A stretch of DNA of 33,955 nucleotides from the NCBI GenBank assembly GCA_944323735.1, contig CALUTO010000022.1:1-33955 (forward strand), read 5' to 3'. The notes under the pieces were generated by a model that saw only the letters and a program-made list of their open reading frames with translations, made no database searches and had not been told where the DNA came from. Positions 7,151 to 15,195 of the stretch are shown here, in pieces. Position 1 is the first letter of the stretch, and the number at the start of each line of letters is the position of its first letter. Position numbers and translations under genes: made by a program. The DNA comes from Candidatus Gastranaerophilales bacterium (GTDB taxonomy: Bacteria; Cyanobacteriota; Vampirovibrionia; Gastranaerophilales; Gastranaerophilaceae).

Positions 7151-8321
7151 AAATCAGCTCCAACAACTCAGACGCAATATTTTTTTTCGTATCTTTTTTT
7201 AAATGTCTGACTTTTAGTTCTTTGTCTATCAAAATCATTTCATTAAAATCACTGGAAAAAGCAATGTCTTTTCTTGAAATATCATTAGCTGCAATAAAAT
7301 CACAACCTTTTTTTCTGATTTTAGATGCTGCATTTTGCTCAAGATTTTGGCTTTCTGCACAAAAACCTACAACTATCTGACCCTCTTTCTTTATTTTACA
7401 CATTTCAGATAAAATGTCAGGATTTTTTACAAGTTGTAATGTCAGTTCGTCAATGTTTTCTTTTTTTATTTTTTCTTCAGAAACATCAATCGGCCTATAA
7501 TCAGCAACTGCCGCTGCCATAATCAAAGAATCCGCATTTTCAAACTCTCTTTTTACTTCTTCTGCCATTTCTTTTGCAGTTTTTGTAAGAATTACTGTGT
7601 AAGGTTTGTCGAACGGAACAGTAGAAATTAAAACCACTTCAGCACCTGCCTCAAAAGCCTTGTCTGCAATAGCTTCTCCCATTTTACCTGAACTGTAATT
7701 TCCTATATATCTTACAGGATCAATATTTTCCTTTGTTCCGCCGGCTGTAACAACTATTTTTTTGTTTAAAAGATATTTTTTTCCACAAAAAATGTTATTA
7801 ACTGCATCATAAATCTTTTCAATAGCCGCAAGCCGTCCTGCTCCGTTGGTACCGCATGCAAGAAAGCCTTCTTCCGGTTCAACAATTTTGTATCCTGCTG
7901 TTTTTAGTTTTTGGATATTTTCCTGAACAAAGACGTTTTCCCACATGCCTGTATTCATTGCCGGTGCAATTATAAATGGTTTTTTAAAGGCGCAAGCCAG
8001 TGAGGTCAGAAGATTATCTGCTATACCATTTGATATTTTTCCTATAGTATTTGCTGTTGCCGGTGCAATGATTAAAATATCCGCCCAGTCGCACAAAGCT
8101 ATATGTTCCGGTTTTCTTTCAATATTCTCGAATTGGTCTATGAATACAGTTTCTCCGGTCAGTGTTTCAAAAGTCAGAGGTGTAACAAACTCAAGCGCTG
8201 CTTCTGTCATAACTACCTTAACATTAGCCTGGTTTTTTTTGAACATACGGACAAGTTCACATATTTTATATGCTGCAATGCCCCCTGTTATGCCGATTAA
8301 AATATTCTTTCCTCTAACCAT
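7134..8321 (-). CDS. coaBC: Bifunctional phosphopantothenoylcysteine synthetase/decarboxylase (CoaBC)
   Basis: 395 residues. It catalyses two consecutive coenzyme A steps: ligation of cysteine to 4'-phosphopantothenate (CoaB, CTP-dependent) and decarboxylation of the product (CoaC, FMN-dependent). The CoaC domain (about 1-180) shows GITGGIAAYK, a His in HIALCDWAD (H74), PAMNTGMW (120-127) and the active-site Cys in ACGTNGAGRL (C156). The CoaB domain (about 186-390) shows VTAGGTKENIDPVRYIGN, SSGKMG, AAAVADYRP and KIKKE with the catalytic Lys. The ATG at 8321 has no Shine-Dalgarno; instead an extended -10 box (TGCTATAAT) ends 6 nt upstream, so the mRNA is probably leaderless. First gene of a three-gene overlapping operon. 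Confidence 0.96.
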   Translation of the reverse strand: MVRGKNILIGITGGIAAYKICELVRMFKKNQANVKVVMTEAALEFVTPLTFETLTGETVFIDQFENIERKPEHIALCDWADILIIAPATANTIGKISNGIADNLLTSLACAFKKPFIIAPAMNTGMWENVFVQENIQKLKTAGYKIVEPEEGFLACGTNGAGRLAAIEKIYDAVNNIFCGKKYLLNKKIVVTAGGTKENIDPVRYIGNYSSGKMGEAIADKAFEAGAEVVLISTVPFDKPYTVILTKTAKEMAEEVKREFENADSLIMAAAVADYRPIDVSEEKIKKENIDELTLQLVKNPDILSEMCKIKKEGQIVVGFCAESQNLEQNAASKIRKKGCDFIAANDISRKDIAFSSDFNEMILIDKELKVRHLKKDTKKNIASELLELIYDKDN

Positions 8322-8327
8322 AACAGA

Positions 8328-8336
8328 ATTATAGCA
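8328..8336 (-). promoter_or_regulatory. Extended -10 promoter of coaBC
   Basis: On the minus strand TGCTATAAT (TGn plus a perfect TATAAT) ends 6 nt before the coaBC ATG. Transcription would begin at or one base from the A of the ATG, giving a leaderless message. No good -35 is needed or seen at 17 bp. Confidence 0.65.
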
Positions 8337-8670
8337 AAAAAATAAAAAATACCTGAAATCAAAAGACTTTTATATGAAAGTGAGATTTGTTGAATTTTAT
8401 ACAAAAAATATATAATTTAGAATTCACTGCTATTTACACCGGTCTTGATTAATTATTTTATGTGTAAAATAAATAGGCAGCAAACTGCTCCGTTTGACCA
8501 CGGATGTGTGTGTTAAACCTAAGTATCTTTATTTTGTTATATTTAGATATCTAATATCATAAGTAAAGAACTATAGTTTAGTGTTGTGTTAAAAAATATA
8601 AAGCCTGTAAAGGGGTTATATACCTTAATGTTGATATATTAAGAGATTAGGTTTCTATAAATTGAGCAAT
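8337..8670. other. Intergenic region, no gene seen
   Basis: About 330 bp of very AT-rich sequence between coaBC and the interrupted EF-hand gene. I find no credible coding frame on either strand and no strong hairpin. The only recognisable elements in the gap are the two promoters at its ends. Confidence 0.6.
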
Positions 8671-8698
8671 TTGTGTTGGTGAAAATTTTTATTATATA
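8671..8698 (+). promoter_or_regulatory. Possible promoter of the EF-hand gene
   Basis: TTGTGT, a 16-bp spacer, then TATATA, about 45 bp before the ATG at 8744. Moderate match in an AT-rich background. Confidence 0.35.
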
Positions 8699-8743
8699 TA
8701 CAAGATATATGCAAAAGTCGAGAGAGAAAACAAGGAGGACATT

Positions 8744-9172
8744 ATGGATTTAACAGTTAAATAAGGACAACAGAATTACAACACAAGTGTAAAATCAAAA
8801 AATGCTACTTATACCGACGGAACAACACGTGCGCAGGCACAAAAGGATGGTAGATGTAGACCTAAGAAGATTACTTTGGTCATTCATTCTGGTGATATTG
8901 ACAAAGACAACAATGGAATCTTATCACAGGAAGAATTTCACCAGACGCGACTTGACTCTGCCAAAACAGGTAGAAGTAAATATCGTGTTGTAGAGTTAGA
9001 ACTTGGAGCTTTTTGTAATGAAAAAGCACTTAAAAGTGGCTGCTTCGTTGGATATCTCCCACTTATGGGTGAATTGATAAGAAGAAATGAAGAACAAGAA
9101 TTAGAAAATTATTATAACGATTCTTCGACGCAAAAAGCAGATGCTAAAAGAAAATTGAATTGTGATTTTTAG
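8744..9172 (+). pseudogene. EF-hand protein gene interrupted by an in-frame TAA at codon 7
   Basis: A perfect ribosome site (AAGGAGG, 8732-8738) precedes an ATG at 8744 that reads MDLTVK and then a TAA at 8762-8764. The same frame continues open for another 135 codons to the stop at 9170-9172, and reads as coherent protein from the first codon after the TAA (GQQNYNTSVKSKNATYTDGT). The continuation includes one canonical calcium-binding EF-hand loop, DKDNNGILSQEE (8900-8935), with D, D, N, G, L and E at positions 1, 3, 5, 6, 8 and 12. The C-terminal part has four cysteines and ends in NCDF; no family is recognised. There is no signal peptide. A single C-to-T change of CAA would explain the stop. 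It may be a recent pseudogene, a sequencing error, or be expressed from an internal start such as the TTG at 8876. A terminator follows at once. Confidence 0.65.
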
Positions 9173-9176
9173 AAAT

Positions 9177-9210
9177 AAAAAAAAGGACTTGTTTATCAAG
9201 TCCTTTTTTT
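9177..9210. terminator. Bidirectional terminator between the EF-hand gene and tsf
   Basis: A-run, GGACTTG, loop TTTAT, CAAGTCC, T-run. Perfect 7-bp stem extended by A/T pairs, with T-tracts usable in both directions between the two convergent genes. Confidence 0.9.
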
Positions 9211-9231
9211 ATTTGTTCTTGATTTTCTTTA

Positions 9232-10095
9232 TTAGCCTTTAACCTGGCTCATTACTTCTTCAGCAAAATTGTCTTCTCTTTTTTCAAGACCTTCGCCGAG
9301 TACGTAACGAATGAATTTTTCTATTTTACATTTTCCTTCGATAAGCTGTCCGACTGTTTCGTCCGGATTTTTAACAAACGGCTGTTCAATGAGGCATCTT
9401 GAAGCCATAAGTTTGTTAATTCTGCCTTCAACAATTTTTGCTCTGATGTTTTCAGGTTTTTTAGCTAAGTCTTCTTTGCCCATTTCAATTCTTGTTTCTT
9501 CATCAATAACAGATTGAGGAATTTCTTCTCTTGAAATAAATTCCGGTGCCGAGCTTGCAATGTGGAGACATACATCTTTTGCAATCTCATCCTGTTTTTC
9601 ACTGGTTTTCAGAAGAACGCCGATTTTGCCGTTGTGAATATATGTAGCAAGATTACCTTCCAGTATTTCAAATCTTCTGATAGTAATTTTTTCGCCGATT
9701 GTAGCGATTTTTTCTTTTACGACATCTTCAATAGATTTGTTGCATACAGGGCAGATAGAAGCGTTTAATTCTTCAACTGTAGAAGGTTTTGTTTCTGCAA
9801 TATGTTTTGCAATACCTTGAACGAGTTCTTTGAAGTCTTCATTTTTTGCAACAAAGTCAGTTTCGCAGTTTACTTCTACAATAGCACCTACACCGTTTTC
9901 AATGTATGAAGCAACAAGTCCTTCTGCTGCAATTCTTCCCATTTTTTTGTCAGCAGAAGCAACACCTTTTTGTCTCAAAAACTCCATCGCTTTTTCCATG
10001 TCACCGTCGTTTTCGGCAAGTGCTTTTTTAGCATCCATAATGCCTGCGCCGGTTTTTTCTCTGAGTTCTTTTACCATAGCAGCGGTTATGTTCAT
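9232..10095 (-). CDS. tsf: Translation elongation factor Ts
   Basis: 287 residues. EF-Ts is the nucleotide exchange factor that regenerates EF-Tu-GTP in the cytoplasm. The N-terminal UBA-like domain is typical (ITAAMVKELREKTGAGIMD, AKKAL, GDMEKAMEFLRQKG), followed by the CETDFVAKN core motif (77-85) that contacts EF-Tu, and the conserved C-terminal VLGEGLEKREDNFAEEV. A CPVC pair (C115, C118) sits in a short linker where many homologues have no cysteine. The start ATG at 10095 follows GAGAGG. It lies 67 bp downstream of rpsB in the universal rpsB-tsf order, with a GC-rich hairpin in the gap. Confidence 0.97.
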   Translation of the reverse strand: MNITAAMVKELREKTGAGIMDAKKALAENDGDMEKAMEFLRQKGVASADKKMGRIAAEGLVASYIENGVGAIVEVNCETDFVAKNEDFKELVQGIAKHIAETKPSTVEELNASICPVCNKSIEDVVKEKIATIGEKITIRRFEILEGNLATYIHNGKIGVLLKTSEKQDEIAKDVCLHIASSAPEFISREEIPQSVIDEETRIEMGKEDLAKKPENIRAKIVEGRINKLMASRCLIEQPFVKNPDETVGQLIEGKCKIEKFIRYVLGEGLEKREDNFAEEVMSQVKG

Positions 10096-10127
10096 TTTTC
10101 AGTCCTCTCTATAAATTATTTAAACGA

Positions 10128-10149
10128 CCGGCGGATAAATACCCGCCGG
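10128..10149 (-). promoter_or_regulatory. Hairpin in the rpsB-tsf gap, possible attenuator
   Basis: CCGGCGG / CCGCCGG form a perfect 7-bp GC stem around an 8-nt loop in the rpsB-tsf spacer. On the transcribed (minus) strand it is followed by a T-rich but interrupted stretch. This suits partial termination or mRNA stabilisation that sets the S2:EF-Ts ratio. Confidence 0.5.
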
Positions 10150-10162
10150 CAATAATATAACA

Positions 10163-10957
10163 CTAAACTTCAGCTTTTTCTTCAACAGGTTGTTCTTCCG
10201 CATTTTCTGCAACAACACCTGCATCTTCAGCTTTGATTTCTTCAACTTTCTTAGCTGATACAGCTTTGTTTTCTTTGAGCTGTTTTCCTTCAAGAACAGC
10301 ATCAGCAAGTTTTGAGGCGATTAATTTAATTGATCTGATAGCATCATCGTTTCCGGGGATGATATAGTCAATTCCGTCGGGATTAGCATTTGTGTCAGCC
10401 AGACAGATTACAGGAATATGAAGTTTGTTAGCTTCAGCTATTGCAATATCTTCTTTCTTCTGGTCTACAACAAACAGTAAATCCGGCATTCCTCTCATTT
10501 CTTTGATACCGCCCAGAGTTTTTGAAAGTTTTTCCATTTTTTTCATTATTTGAACAACTTCTTTTTTCGGAAGTTTTTCAACATGACCTGAATTAACAAA
10601 TTCTTCAAGCTCTCTTAATTTGTTAACACGGCCTCTTATTGTTTCAAAGTTAGTCAGCATACCGCCGAGCCAGCGTCTGTTAATATAATACATTCCGCAT
10701 CTTTCAGCTTCCTGGGCAACGACTTCTGTTGCCTGTTTTTTTGTACCGACAAAAACAATATTTTTTCCTCTTGCCGCAAACTCTCTGACGATTTCATAAG
10801 CTTCATCGAGTTTTTCAGAAGTTTTTCTCAAGTCTAATACATAAATTCCGTTTCTTGCGCCGTAAATATACGGTTTCATTTTGGGGTTCCAGCGTTGTGT
10901 CTGGTGTCCGAAGTGTACACCTGCTTCAAGTAATTCAATCATTGATGCTACCGGCAT
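10163..10957 (-). CDS. rpsB: 30S ribosomal protein S2
   Basis: 264 residues. S2 binds the head/body junction of the 30S subunit. The N-terminus is canonical: [37 protein letters not shown], and further the [21 protein letters not shown] and [19 protein letters not shown] motifs that define the family. The last 40 residues form a Lys/Glu/Ala-rich tail ([15 protein letters not shown], then [11 protein letters not shown]), a common low-complexity extension. The ATG at 10957 follows AAAGGAG. First gene of rpsB-tsf, transcribed from the promoter at 11105-11134 through a structured leader of about 140 nt. Confidence 0.98.
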   Translation of the reverse strand: MPVASMIELLEAGVHFGHQTQRWNPKMKPYIYGARNGIYVLDLRKTSEKLDEAYEIVREFAARGKNIVFVGTKKQATEVVAQEAERCGMYYINRRWLGGMLTNFETIRGRVNKLRELEEFVNSGHVEKLPKKEVVQIMKKMEKLSKTLGGIKEMRGMPDLLFVVDQKKEDIAIAEANKLHIPVICLADTNANPDGIDYIIPGNDDAIRSIKLIASKLADAVLEGKQLKENKAVSAKKVEEIKAEDAGVVAENAEEQPVEEKAEV

Positions 10958-11098
10958 CTTTTTCTCCTTTTTCTTTCTTTACTACTACGGGCTAAAACGT
11001 TCCAATCCCTTACGGGACTAAGGCAGACCGTTCTTTTTTAAGAATTTGTAAAGCTCAAAAGCTTTATGCTGCACGGTGCCCTATCGTACAGGTTTTAA
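10958..11098 (-). promoter_or_regulatory. Structured 5' leader of rpsB, candidate S2 autoregulatory RNA
   Basis: The transcript ahead of rpsB would be about 140 nt. It contains a perfect 7-bp hairpin at 11049-11066 (TAAAGCT/AGCTTTA, 4-nt loop) and, nearer the gene, UCCC-GUAA-GGGA at 11006-11017, a stem capped by a GNRA-type tetraloop and enclosed by AACG/CGTT (10996-10999 with 11029-11032). Ribosomal protein leaders of this kind commonly bind their own product; S2 is known to repress rpsB-tsf in other bacteria. That this leader does so is inference. Confidence 0.45.
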
Positions 11099-11104
11099 CC
11101 ATAA

Positions 11105-11134
11105 ATAATAGTATTACAAACATAAAAAAAACAA
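11105..11134 (-). promoter_or_regulatory. Promoter of rpsB-tsf
   Basis: On the minus strand TTGTTT (11134-11129), an 18-bp spacer, then TATTAT (11110-11105). It lies just after the rpsO terminator and about 140 bp before rpsB. Confidence 0.5.
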
Positions 11135-11160
11135 AACATGAATACTTAAAATTGCTTAAC

Positions 11161-11196
11161 AAAAAAAGAGCTCCTTTAAACCGGAGCTCTCTTTTT
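11161..11196 (-). terminator. rpsO terminator
   Basis: Perfect 8-bp stem AGAGCTCC/GGAGCTCT with an 8-nt loop, followed on the minus strand by a run of seven T. It starts 14 bp after the rpsO stop codon and isolates rpsO from rpsB. Confidence 0.92.
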
Positions 11197-11209
11197 GTTG
11201 TACTGATTA

Positions 11210-11485
11210 TTAACCTCTTAAACCGAGTTTTTTAACAAGTTCTCTGTATTTTTCAAGGTTCTGGCGTTTTAAGTAAGCAAGGAGTCTTTTTCTTCTGCCT
11301 ACCATCATCAAAAGACCTCTGCGGCCCTGAAAATCTTTTTTGTTAAGTTTGAGGTGTTCTGTAAGCTCATTGATTTTTTCACTCAGCATCGCAACCTGAA
11401 CTTCAGTGGCACCGCTGTCATTAGAATCCTTGCCGAATTCGTTAATCAATTCTTTTTTCTTTTCGTTTTTTAAATTTATTGCCAT
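11210..11485 (-). CDS. rpsO: 30S ribosomal protein S15
   Basis: 91 residues from the ATG at 11485, the usual length. S15 binds the central domain of 16S rRNA and nucleates platform assembly. Family motifs are all present: [46 protein letters not shown] and the C-terminal KKLGLRG. The frame is open upstream to 11533, but only the internal ATG is preceded by AAGGAAA and gives the MAINL start expected for the family. It has its own promoter and terminator, so it is monocistronic here; the common partner pnp is not adjacent. Confidence 0.98.
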   Translation of the reverse strand: MAINLKNEKKKELINEFGKDSNDSGATEVQVAMLSEKINELTEHLKLNKKDFQGRRGLLMMVGRRKRLLAYLKRQNLEKYRELVKKLGLRG

Positions 11486-11549
11486 TGTTTTTTCCTTTTC
11501 TGTCAGCTTATGTTGGTGGCGTAAGCACGACAAAATATAGTACTTTTTG

Positions 11550-11577
11550 ATAATAACATCTCAACACTTTAAGTCAA
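11550..11577 (-). promoter_or_regulatory. Promoter of rpsO
   Basis: On the minus strand TTGACT (11577-11572), 16-bp spacer, TATTAT (11555-11550), giving a leader of about 55-60 nt. Confidence 0.6.
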
Positions 11578-11649
11578 TACGCACTGCTGATTATGTTAAA
11601 AAAAAGTAAAATAGTGGTCTGCAAAAACGACAAATGGTATTATAAAAGT

Positions 11650-11679
11650 TTGACAGGATATTAAAACCACAGATGATAT
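11650..11679 (+). promoter_or_regulatory. Possible promoter of thyX
   Basis: A perfect -35 TTGACA (11650-11655) followed at 18 bp by TGATAT (11674-11679), a weak -10. Located 34 bp before the thyX ATG. Confidence 0.45.
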
Positions 11680-11712
11680 ACCTGTCCGTAAATCAGTTAC
11701 AGAGAGGGACAA

Positions 11713-12420
11713 ATGGAAAACAACAAACCAGTAGTACGTCTTATATCTAAGCCGGAAAGTATGTTAAAAACGATATACACAGCCTGTCGAACCTGCTATA
11801 GTGCAGAGTCGCCCGTAAATATATACGAAAGTGCAGTTGATGAAGAAAAGATGTTGAAACTTATTGAGAGGGTAATTTCATCGGGGCACTATTCTACTAT
11901 AGAACATATCCAGATAACTTTTGCGATTTCTAATGTGTCACGAGCCTGTACACATCAGCTTGTCAGACACAGACACATGTCGTTTTCGCAGAAATCTCAG
12001 CGGTATGTAAAGGAAAAAGGATTGTTTGATTATATAACACCTCCAACAATAGAAAAAAATGCAGTGCTTTCAGAAAAATATGATGAATTTATGAAAAAAG
12101 TCTCTGATTTTTATCAGGAGCTTGTGGACACGGGTATTCCCGCAGAGGATGCGAGATTTGTTCTGCCTAATGCGGCTTCGAGTTCAATCGTTGCTTCGCT
12201 GAACCTTAGAGAACTTATACATCTGGCTAACATTCGTTTGTGCACCAGAGCACAGTATGAAATCAGAATAATGGTAAAAATGATGTGTGATGAGCTTATA
12301 AAAGAAGAACCGTGGCTGGGTAAATACCTGACCCCAAAATGCGAAAAACTCGGTTATTGTGATGAGGACAAATGCTGCGGAAGAAAAACCCCGAAAGCAG
12401 AGTTTTTTAAAAAAGATTAA
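11713..12420 (+). CDS. thyX: FAD-dependent thymidylate synthase ThyX
   Basis: 235 residues. ThyX makes dTMP from dUMP using methylene-tetrahydrofolate, FAD and NADPH, and replaces ThyA. The diagnostic RHRX7S motif is present at 85-95 (RHRHMSFSQKS), followed by QRY. Other family features are GHYSTIEH (59-65), RFVLPNAASSSIVASLNLREL and the NIRLCTRAQYEIR segment. The C-terminus carries a Cys cluster (CEKLGYCDEDKCC) seen in a subset of ThyX proteins and possibly metal-binding. AGAGAGGG precedes the ATG. It stands alone between the divergent rpsO and a convergent gene, with a hairpin behind it. ThyX fits the folate gene folC and thymidylate-kinase-like genes elsewhere in the window. Confidence 0.97.
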   Translation: MENNKPVVRLISKPESMLKTIYTACRTCYSAESPVNIYESAVDEEKMLKLIERVISSGHYSTIEHIQITFAISNVSRACTHQLVRHRHMSFSQKSQRYVKEKGLFDYITPPTIEKNAVLSEKYDEFMKKVSDFYQELVDTGIPAEDARFVLPNAASSSIVASLNLRELIHLANIRLCTRAQYEIRIMVKMMCDELIKEEPWLGKYLTPKCEKLGYCDEDKCCGRKTPKAEFFKKD

Positions 12421-12438
12421 AACAACAGATGTAAAATA

Positions 12439-12465
12439 GAAAGCCGGATATTTTATCCGGCTTTC
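12439..12465. terminator. Hairpin terminator between thyX and the 800-residue gene
   Basis: Perfect 12-bp stem GAAAGCCGGATA/TATCCGGCTTTC with a 3-nt loop, between convergent genes. T-tracts on both sides are imperfect, but stability and position make a shared terminator likely. Confidence 0.8.
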
Positions 12466-12474
12466 AGGTTATAT

Positions 12475-14877
12475 TTATTGATTTTCATCCTCCTCTTCTA
12501 TCTGTTTGACCAGACCTGCTTTTTCTTCGACTTTAGCAAGGAATGTGTCAACAAGATTAACCGTATTATAAGAGTAAGATCTATTTCTAAACATTGTTTT
12601 ATTTCTTATATTGATTGTTACATCATCTAAAGTTTCAGCTATTGAATCGTCTATTATTGTATTTATATCTTCAATATCTATGCCCTGCGCACCGAGGCTT
12701 GTTCTTAGCGCACTGCTTACCGATGTTAATGTAGACTTTATCTGATTAAATAATGCCGTTTTGTCTTCATTACTATATGACTTATTCAGATAGTAGTCAT
12801 TACCCACACTGTTTGCAATGACATTTTCTTTGTCATATGTATTCTGTGACGGGTCTGTTCCTGCTGTATAGTTAAGTTTTGCAGATTCATTGAATTTTTC
12901 AATAAAGGTATTTGTAAGTGCCTGAACATTGTATGACCAGCGGCCTTTTTCATTTTTATGTTGTTTAATGCTCTTTCTGTAGTTCCATACAAAAGCCTGA
13001 GAGTCATTCGGAACATTGTAGTCACCATTGCAGTCATGTTCGTAATTGTTTTCGGTAAATAATGCAATAGTATCATTTGTTGCATTTATAATCCACTGAG
13101 AAACCTTGGCTTCGTCATAATCCGAACCCAGCTGTTCTTTCAGGTCTTCTTTCAAAGCAGTTGCTACAGCCTCTAAATCAGCACGTGCCATTGCCTGAAC
13201 TTCTTCCATTCTTGACATTTTATCTTTTGTTTTTATTCGACCGCCCAGAGAACGTGATTTATTTGCTTCATAATCTGCAGCTATTGTGCTGTTTAGCATA
13301 ATTCTGTCTTTTTGTGTATCGTCAATTTCAATCGGACCTGAAGCTTGAATAGCTTTCGCAAGAGCTGTGCCTTTGTAATTGTCAAGGAATTTGCTCATAG
13401 AAGCCTTTGCCTCATCATACAGCTCCTGCATTTCATCAGGATTTGTCGAGACTTTTAACTGTTTGACCAGGGCAACAGCATTCTGATAGTCCTCGTTTGA
13501 CGAATATTTGGAGCTTATATTTTTAAGCAAATCTGAACAATCTGCGTCATTAAGCAGCTGATTTATGAGGAAATCCGATGTTTTATCGACCAGTTCGTCT
13601 TTTTCAACGCCGGATACAAATTTGTCGTCCATAACCTCATCAGCAAGTGCCTGCATTTTGTCAAATTTTTCAGTAGGATTTGCCTTGAGTTCTTCCAGCA
13701 TTGCCGCAACTTCTTGTTGCTGTTCTATTTTTCCATCAAGAAAGACAATAAGTCTGGTATCCATTCTGCCGGCTTTTTCTTCGCCGCTCACTTCGCTGTC
13801 CAAAAATTCGTCAAGACTTGATTTCAGATATTCATATATCTGGTTAATTTCTTCTTCGGACAGATCCGGATTTTCCTGTATATATGCTTCCATATATTCA
13901 TCTACCATAGGAAGAATATCTTCTCTTAACTGTTCTTTTTCTTCAGCAGCACGTGCAGTATCCCGAACTTCTATACCGTCTATGAGTGTATCTTTTAAAT
14001 TGTTCATATTTTGACCTTTTTTAACAAAGGCATCGAACGCTTCTTTCGCTTCGTTTAGCAGTTGCAGCTGCGTCTGTGCATCTGTTTCTGTTTTTAGTTT
14101 GTTAACGATAGAAAGCAGATTTAAATAGTCAGAATCTAATGAGTATGCACTATTTATTCCTTTCAGGAGGGATGTATCGGTTGAGCCGTTAAGCATAGTG
14201 CTGATAAGATAGTCAGCTGTCAAATCTTTTAATGTTTCAGCTTCCATTGTGCCGATACGGTTGTTGCCTTCCAACGCTTTTTCTACTTCATCTATAAGAT
14301 TATTGTATAATTCATCGGGAGTAGAATTAAGGAGTGACGACATTGTTTCGGAAGCTGTTTCGTTTCCGGCTCTCCACTGTGCAGCTTCATTTATAATAAA
14401 CTGCTGGTATTCTTCTATTGCATCATCAAGGTTAACTGCACTGCCGCTCTTGCTGTTCAGATAATTTTCAGCAAATTCTTCGGTCAAGCCGCTCATATAT
14501 TCAGAAAAAGCTGCTGCTTCTTCAATAGAAAGACCTTCACAGGCAACTTCAAGATACTGGTCAATATATTGTTCCAGTTGATTAACCAGTTGTTCTTTTT
14601 CTTCTTCTGTATAAGCCGGCTCCTGAGGTGTTTCTGTCGTTGTTTCTCCGGCAGCCTGTGTTCCGTTGGCAGAAGTTGTTGTGTTGTCCGTATTGGTTTC
14701 GTTTGTTGTATTGTCCTCAATTACAGCTTCATCATCAATGTCTGTATCTGTGCCAATATCAGATGCCGTATCGTCATCAGTTCCATATCCGTATAAAACT
14801 TTGTTTATTAAGTCGGGTGTAATTGCATCAACCGACTTATTGGTGAACCAGTTTAGTCCTGAAATTTTGTCCGTCAT
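12475..14877 (-). CDS. Large acidic helical protein with internal duplications, function unknown
   Basis: 800 residues, not recognised. The first 30 residues are followed by a low-complexity acidic/Thr-Asn linker (about 33-90). Then come two copies of a helical unit, about 91-291 and 311-503: both start with EKEQL and share blocks ending in ...LKGINSAYSLDSDYLN...IVNKLKTET and ...LKNISSKYSSNEDYQN...LVKQLKVST, then an NEAKEAFDAF/DEAKASMSKF helix. A second, smaller pair lies at about 555-668 and 702-789 (SYNVQALTNTFIEKFNES against SYNTVNLVDTFLAKVEEK). No signal peptide, membrane segment or catalytic motif is seen, so a structural or scaffold role in the cytoplasm or a non-Sec exported protein is possible. 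The ATG at 14877 follows AGGAG; the upstream 76-residue gene is 34 bp away and co-directional. Confidence 0.8.
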   Translation of the reverse strand: MTDKISGLNWFTNKSVDAITPDLINKVLYGYGTDDDTASDIGTDTDIDDEAVIEDNTTNETNTDNTTTSANGTQAAGETTTETPQEPAYTEEEKEQLVNQLEQYIDQYLEVACEGLSIEEAAAFSEYMSGLTEEFAENYLNSKSGSAVNLDDAIEEYQQFIINEAAQWRAGNETASETMSSLLNSTPDELYNNLIDEVEKALEGNNRIGTMEAETLKDLTADYLISTMLNGSTDTSLLKGINSAYSLDSDYLNLLSIVNKLKTETDAQTQLQLLNEAKEAFDAFVKKGQNMNNLKDTLIDGIEVRDTARAAEEKEQLREDILPMVDEYMEAYIQENPDLSEEEINQIYEYLKSSLDEFLDSEVSGEEKAGRMDTRLIVFLDGKIEQQQEVAAMLEELKANPTEKFDKMQALADEVMDDKFVSGVEKDELVDKTSDFLINQLLNDADCSDLLKNISSKYSSNEDYQNAVALVKQLKVSTNPDEMQELYDEAKASMSKFLDNYKGTALAKAIQASGPIEIDDTQKDRIMLNSTIAADYEANKSRSLGGRIKTKDKMSRMEEVQAMARADLEAVATALKEDLKEQLGSDYDEAKVSQWIINATNDTIALFTENNYEHDCNGDYNVPNDSQAFVWNYRKSIKQHKNEKGRWSYNVQALTNTFIEKFNESAKLNYTAGTDPSQNTYDKENVIANSVGNDYYLNKSYSNEDKTALFNQIKSTLTSVSSALRTSLGAQGIDIEDINTIIDDSIAETLDDVTINIRNKTMFRNRSYSYNTVNLVDTFLAKVEEKAGLVKQIEEEDENQ

Positions 14878-14911
14878 AATGACTCCTTTTCTTTATAACT
14901 TCCTAAATAAA

Positions 14912-15142
14912 TTACTCTTGCTGAAAACCTTTTTTCAGGTGTTCTAAGTCCAGCATAGGTTCTTCATCTACGCCCATATCCATGCTGATAGATGGTGTTT
15001 CTTCCACAGGCGGCTGTGCTTCGGATGCGCCTGCTTCCGATATTTCTTCGACGCCCTCTGAACCCTGTGCGGCCTGCAAACTCTGCATATCTTCAGGCGG
15101 TTTTATTCCGTGTGTAAAAAAGTTTATACCCTGTATAGTCAT
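14912..15142 (-). CDS. Small acidic protein upstream of the 800-residue gene
   Basis: 76 residues, not recognised. It has a short apolar N-terminus (MTIQGINFFTHGIKPP), a central Gln/Glu/Ala/Pro-rich segment that looks disordered, and an acidic C-terminus ending in LDLEHLKKGFQQE, likely a short helix. AAAGGAG precedes the ATG at ideal distance. Its position directly ahead of the large helical protein (34-bp gap) suggests a co-expressed partner or chaperone-like protein; that is inferred from position and size only. Confidence 0.72.
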   Translation of the reverse strand: MTIQGINFFTHGIKPPEDMQSLQAAQGSEGVEEISEAGASEAQPPVEETPSISMDMGVDEEPMLDLEHLKKGFQQE

Positions 15143-15195
15143 AGCTGGACTCCTTTTTATATTTTCCCTGTATTCGTCATGTCGGCATTTTTTTT

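Noticed and set aside
8802-8993. 63-residue frame inside the interrupted EF-hand gene
   Set aside because: It is in another frame; the frame shared with the ATG at 8744 contains the EF-hand loop and runs to the terminator.
13565-14014. 149-residue Ser-rich antisense frame within the 800-residue gene
   Set aside because: Ser/Ala-rich translation is the expected reverse shadow of Glu/Leu-rich helical coding sequence.
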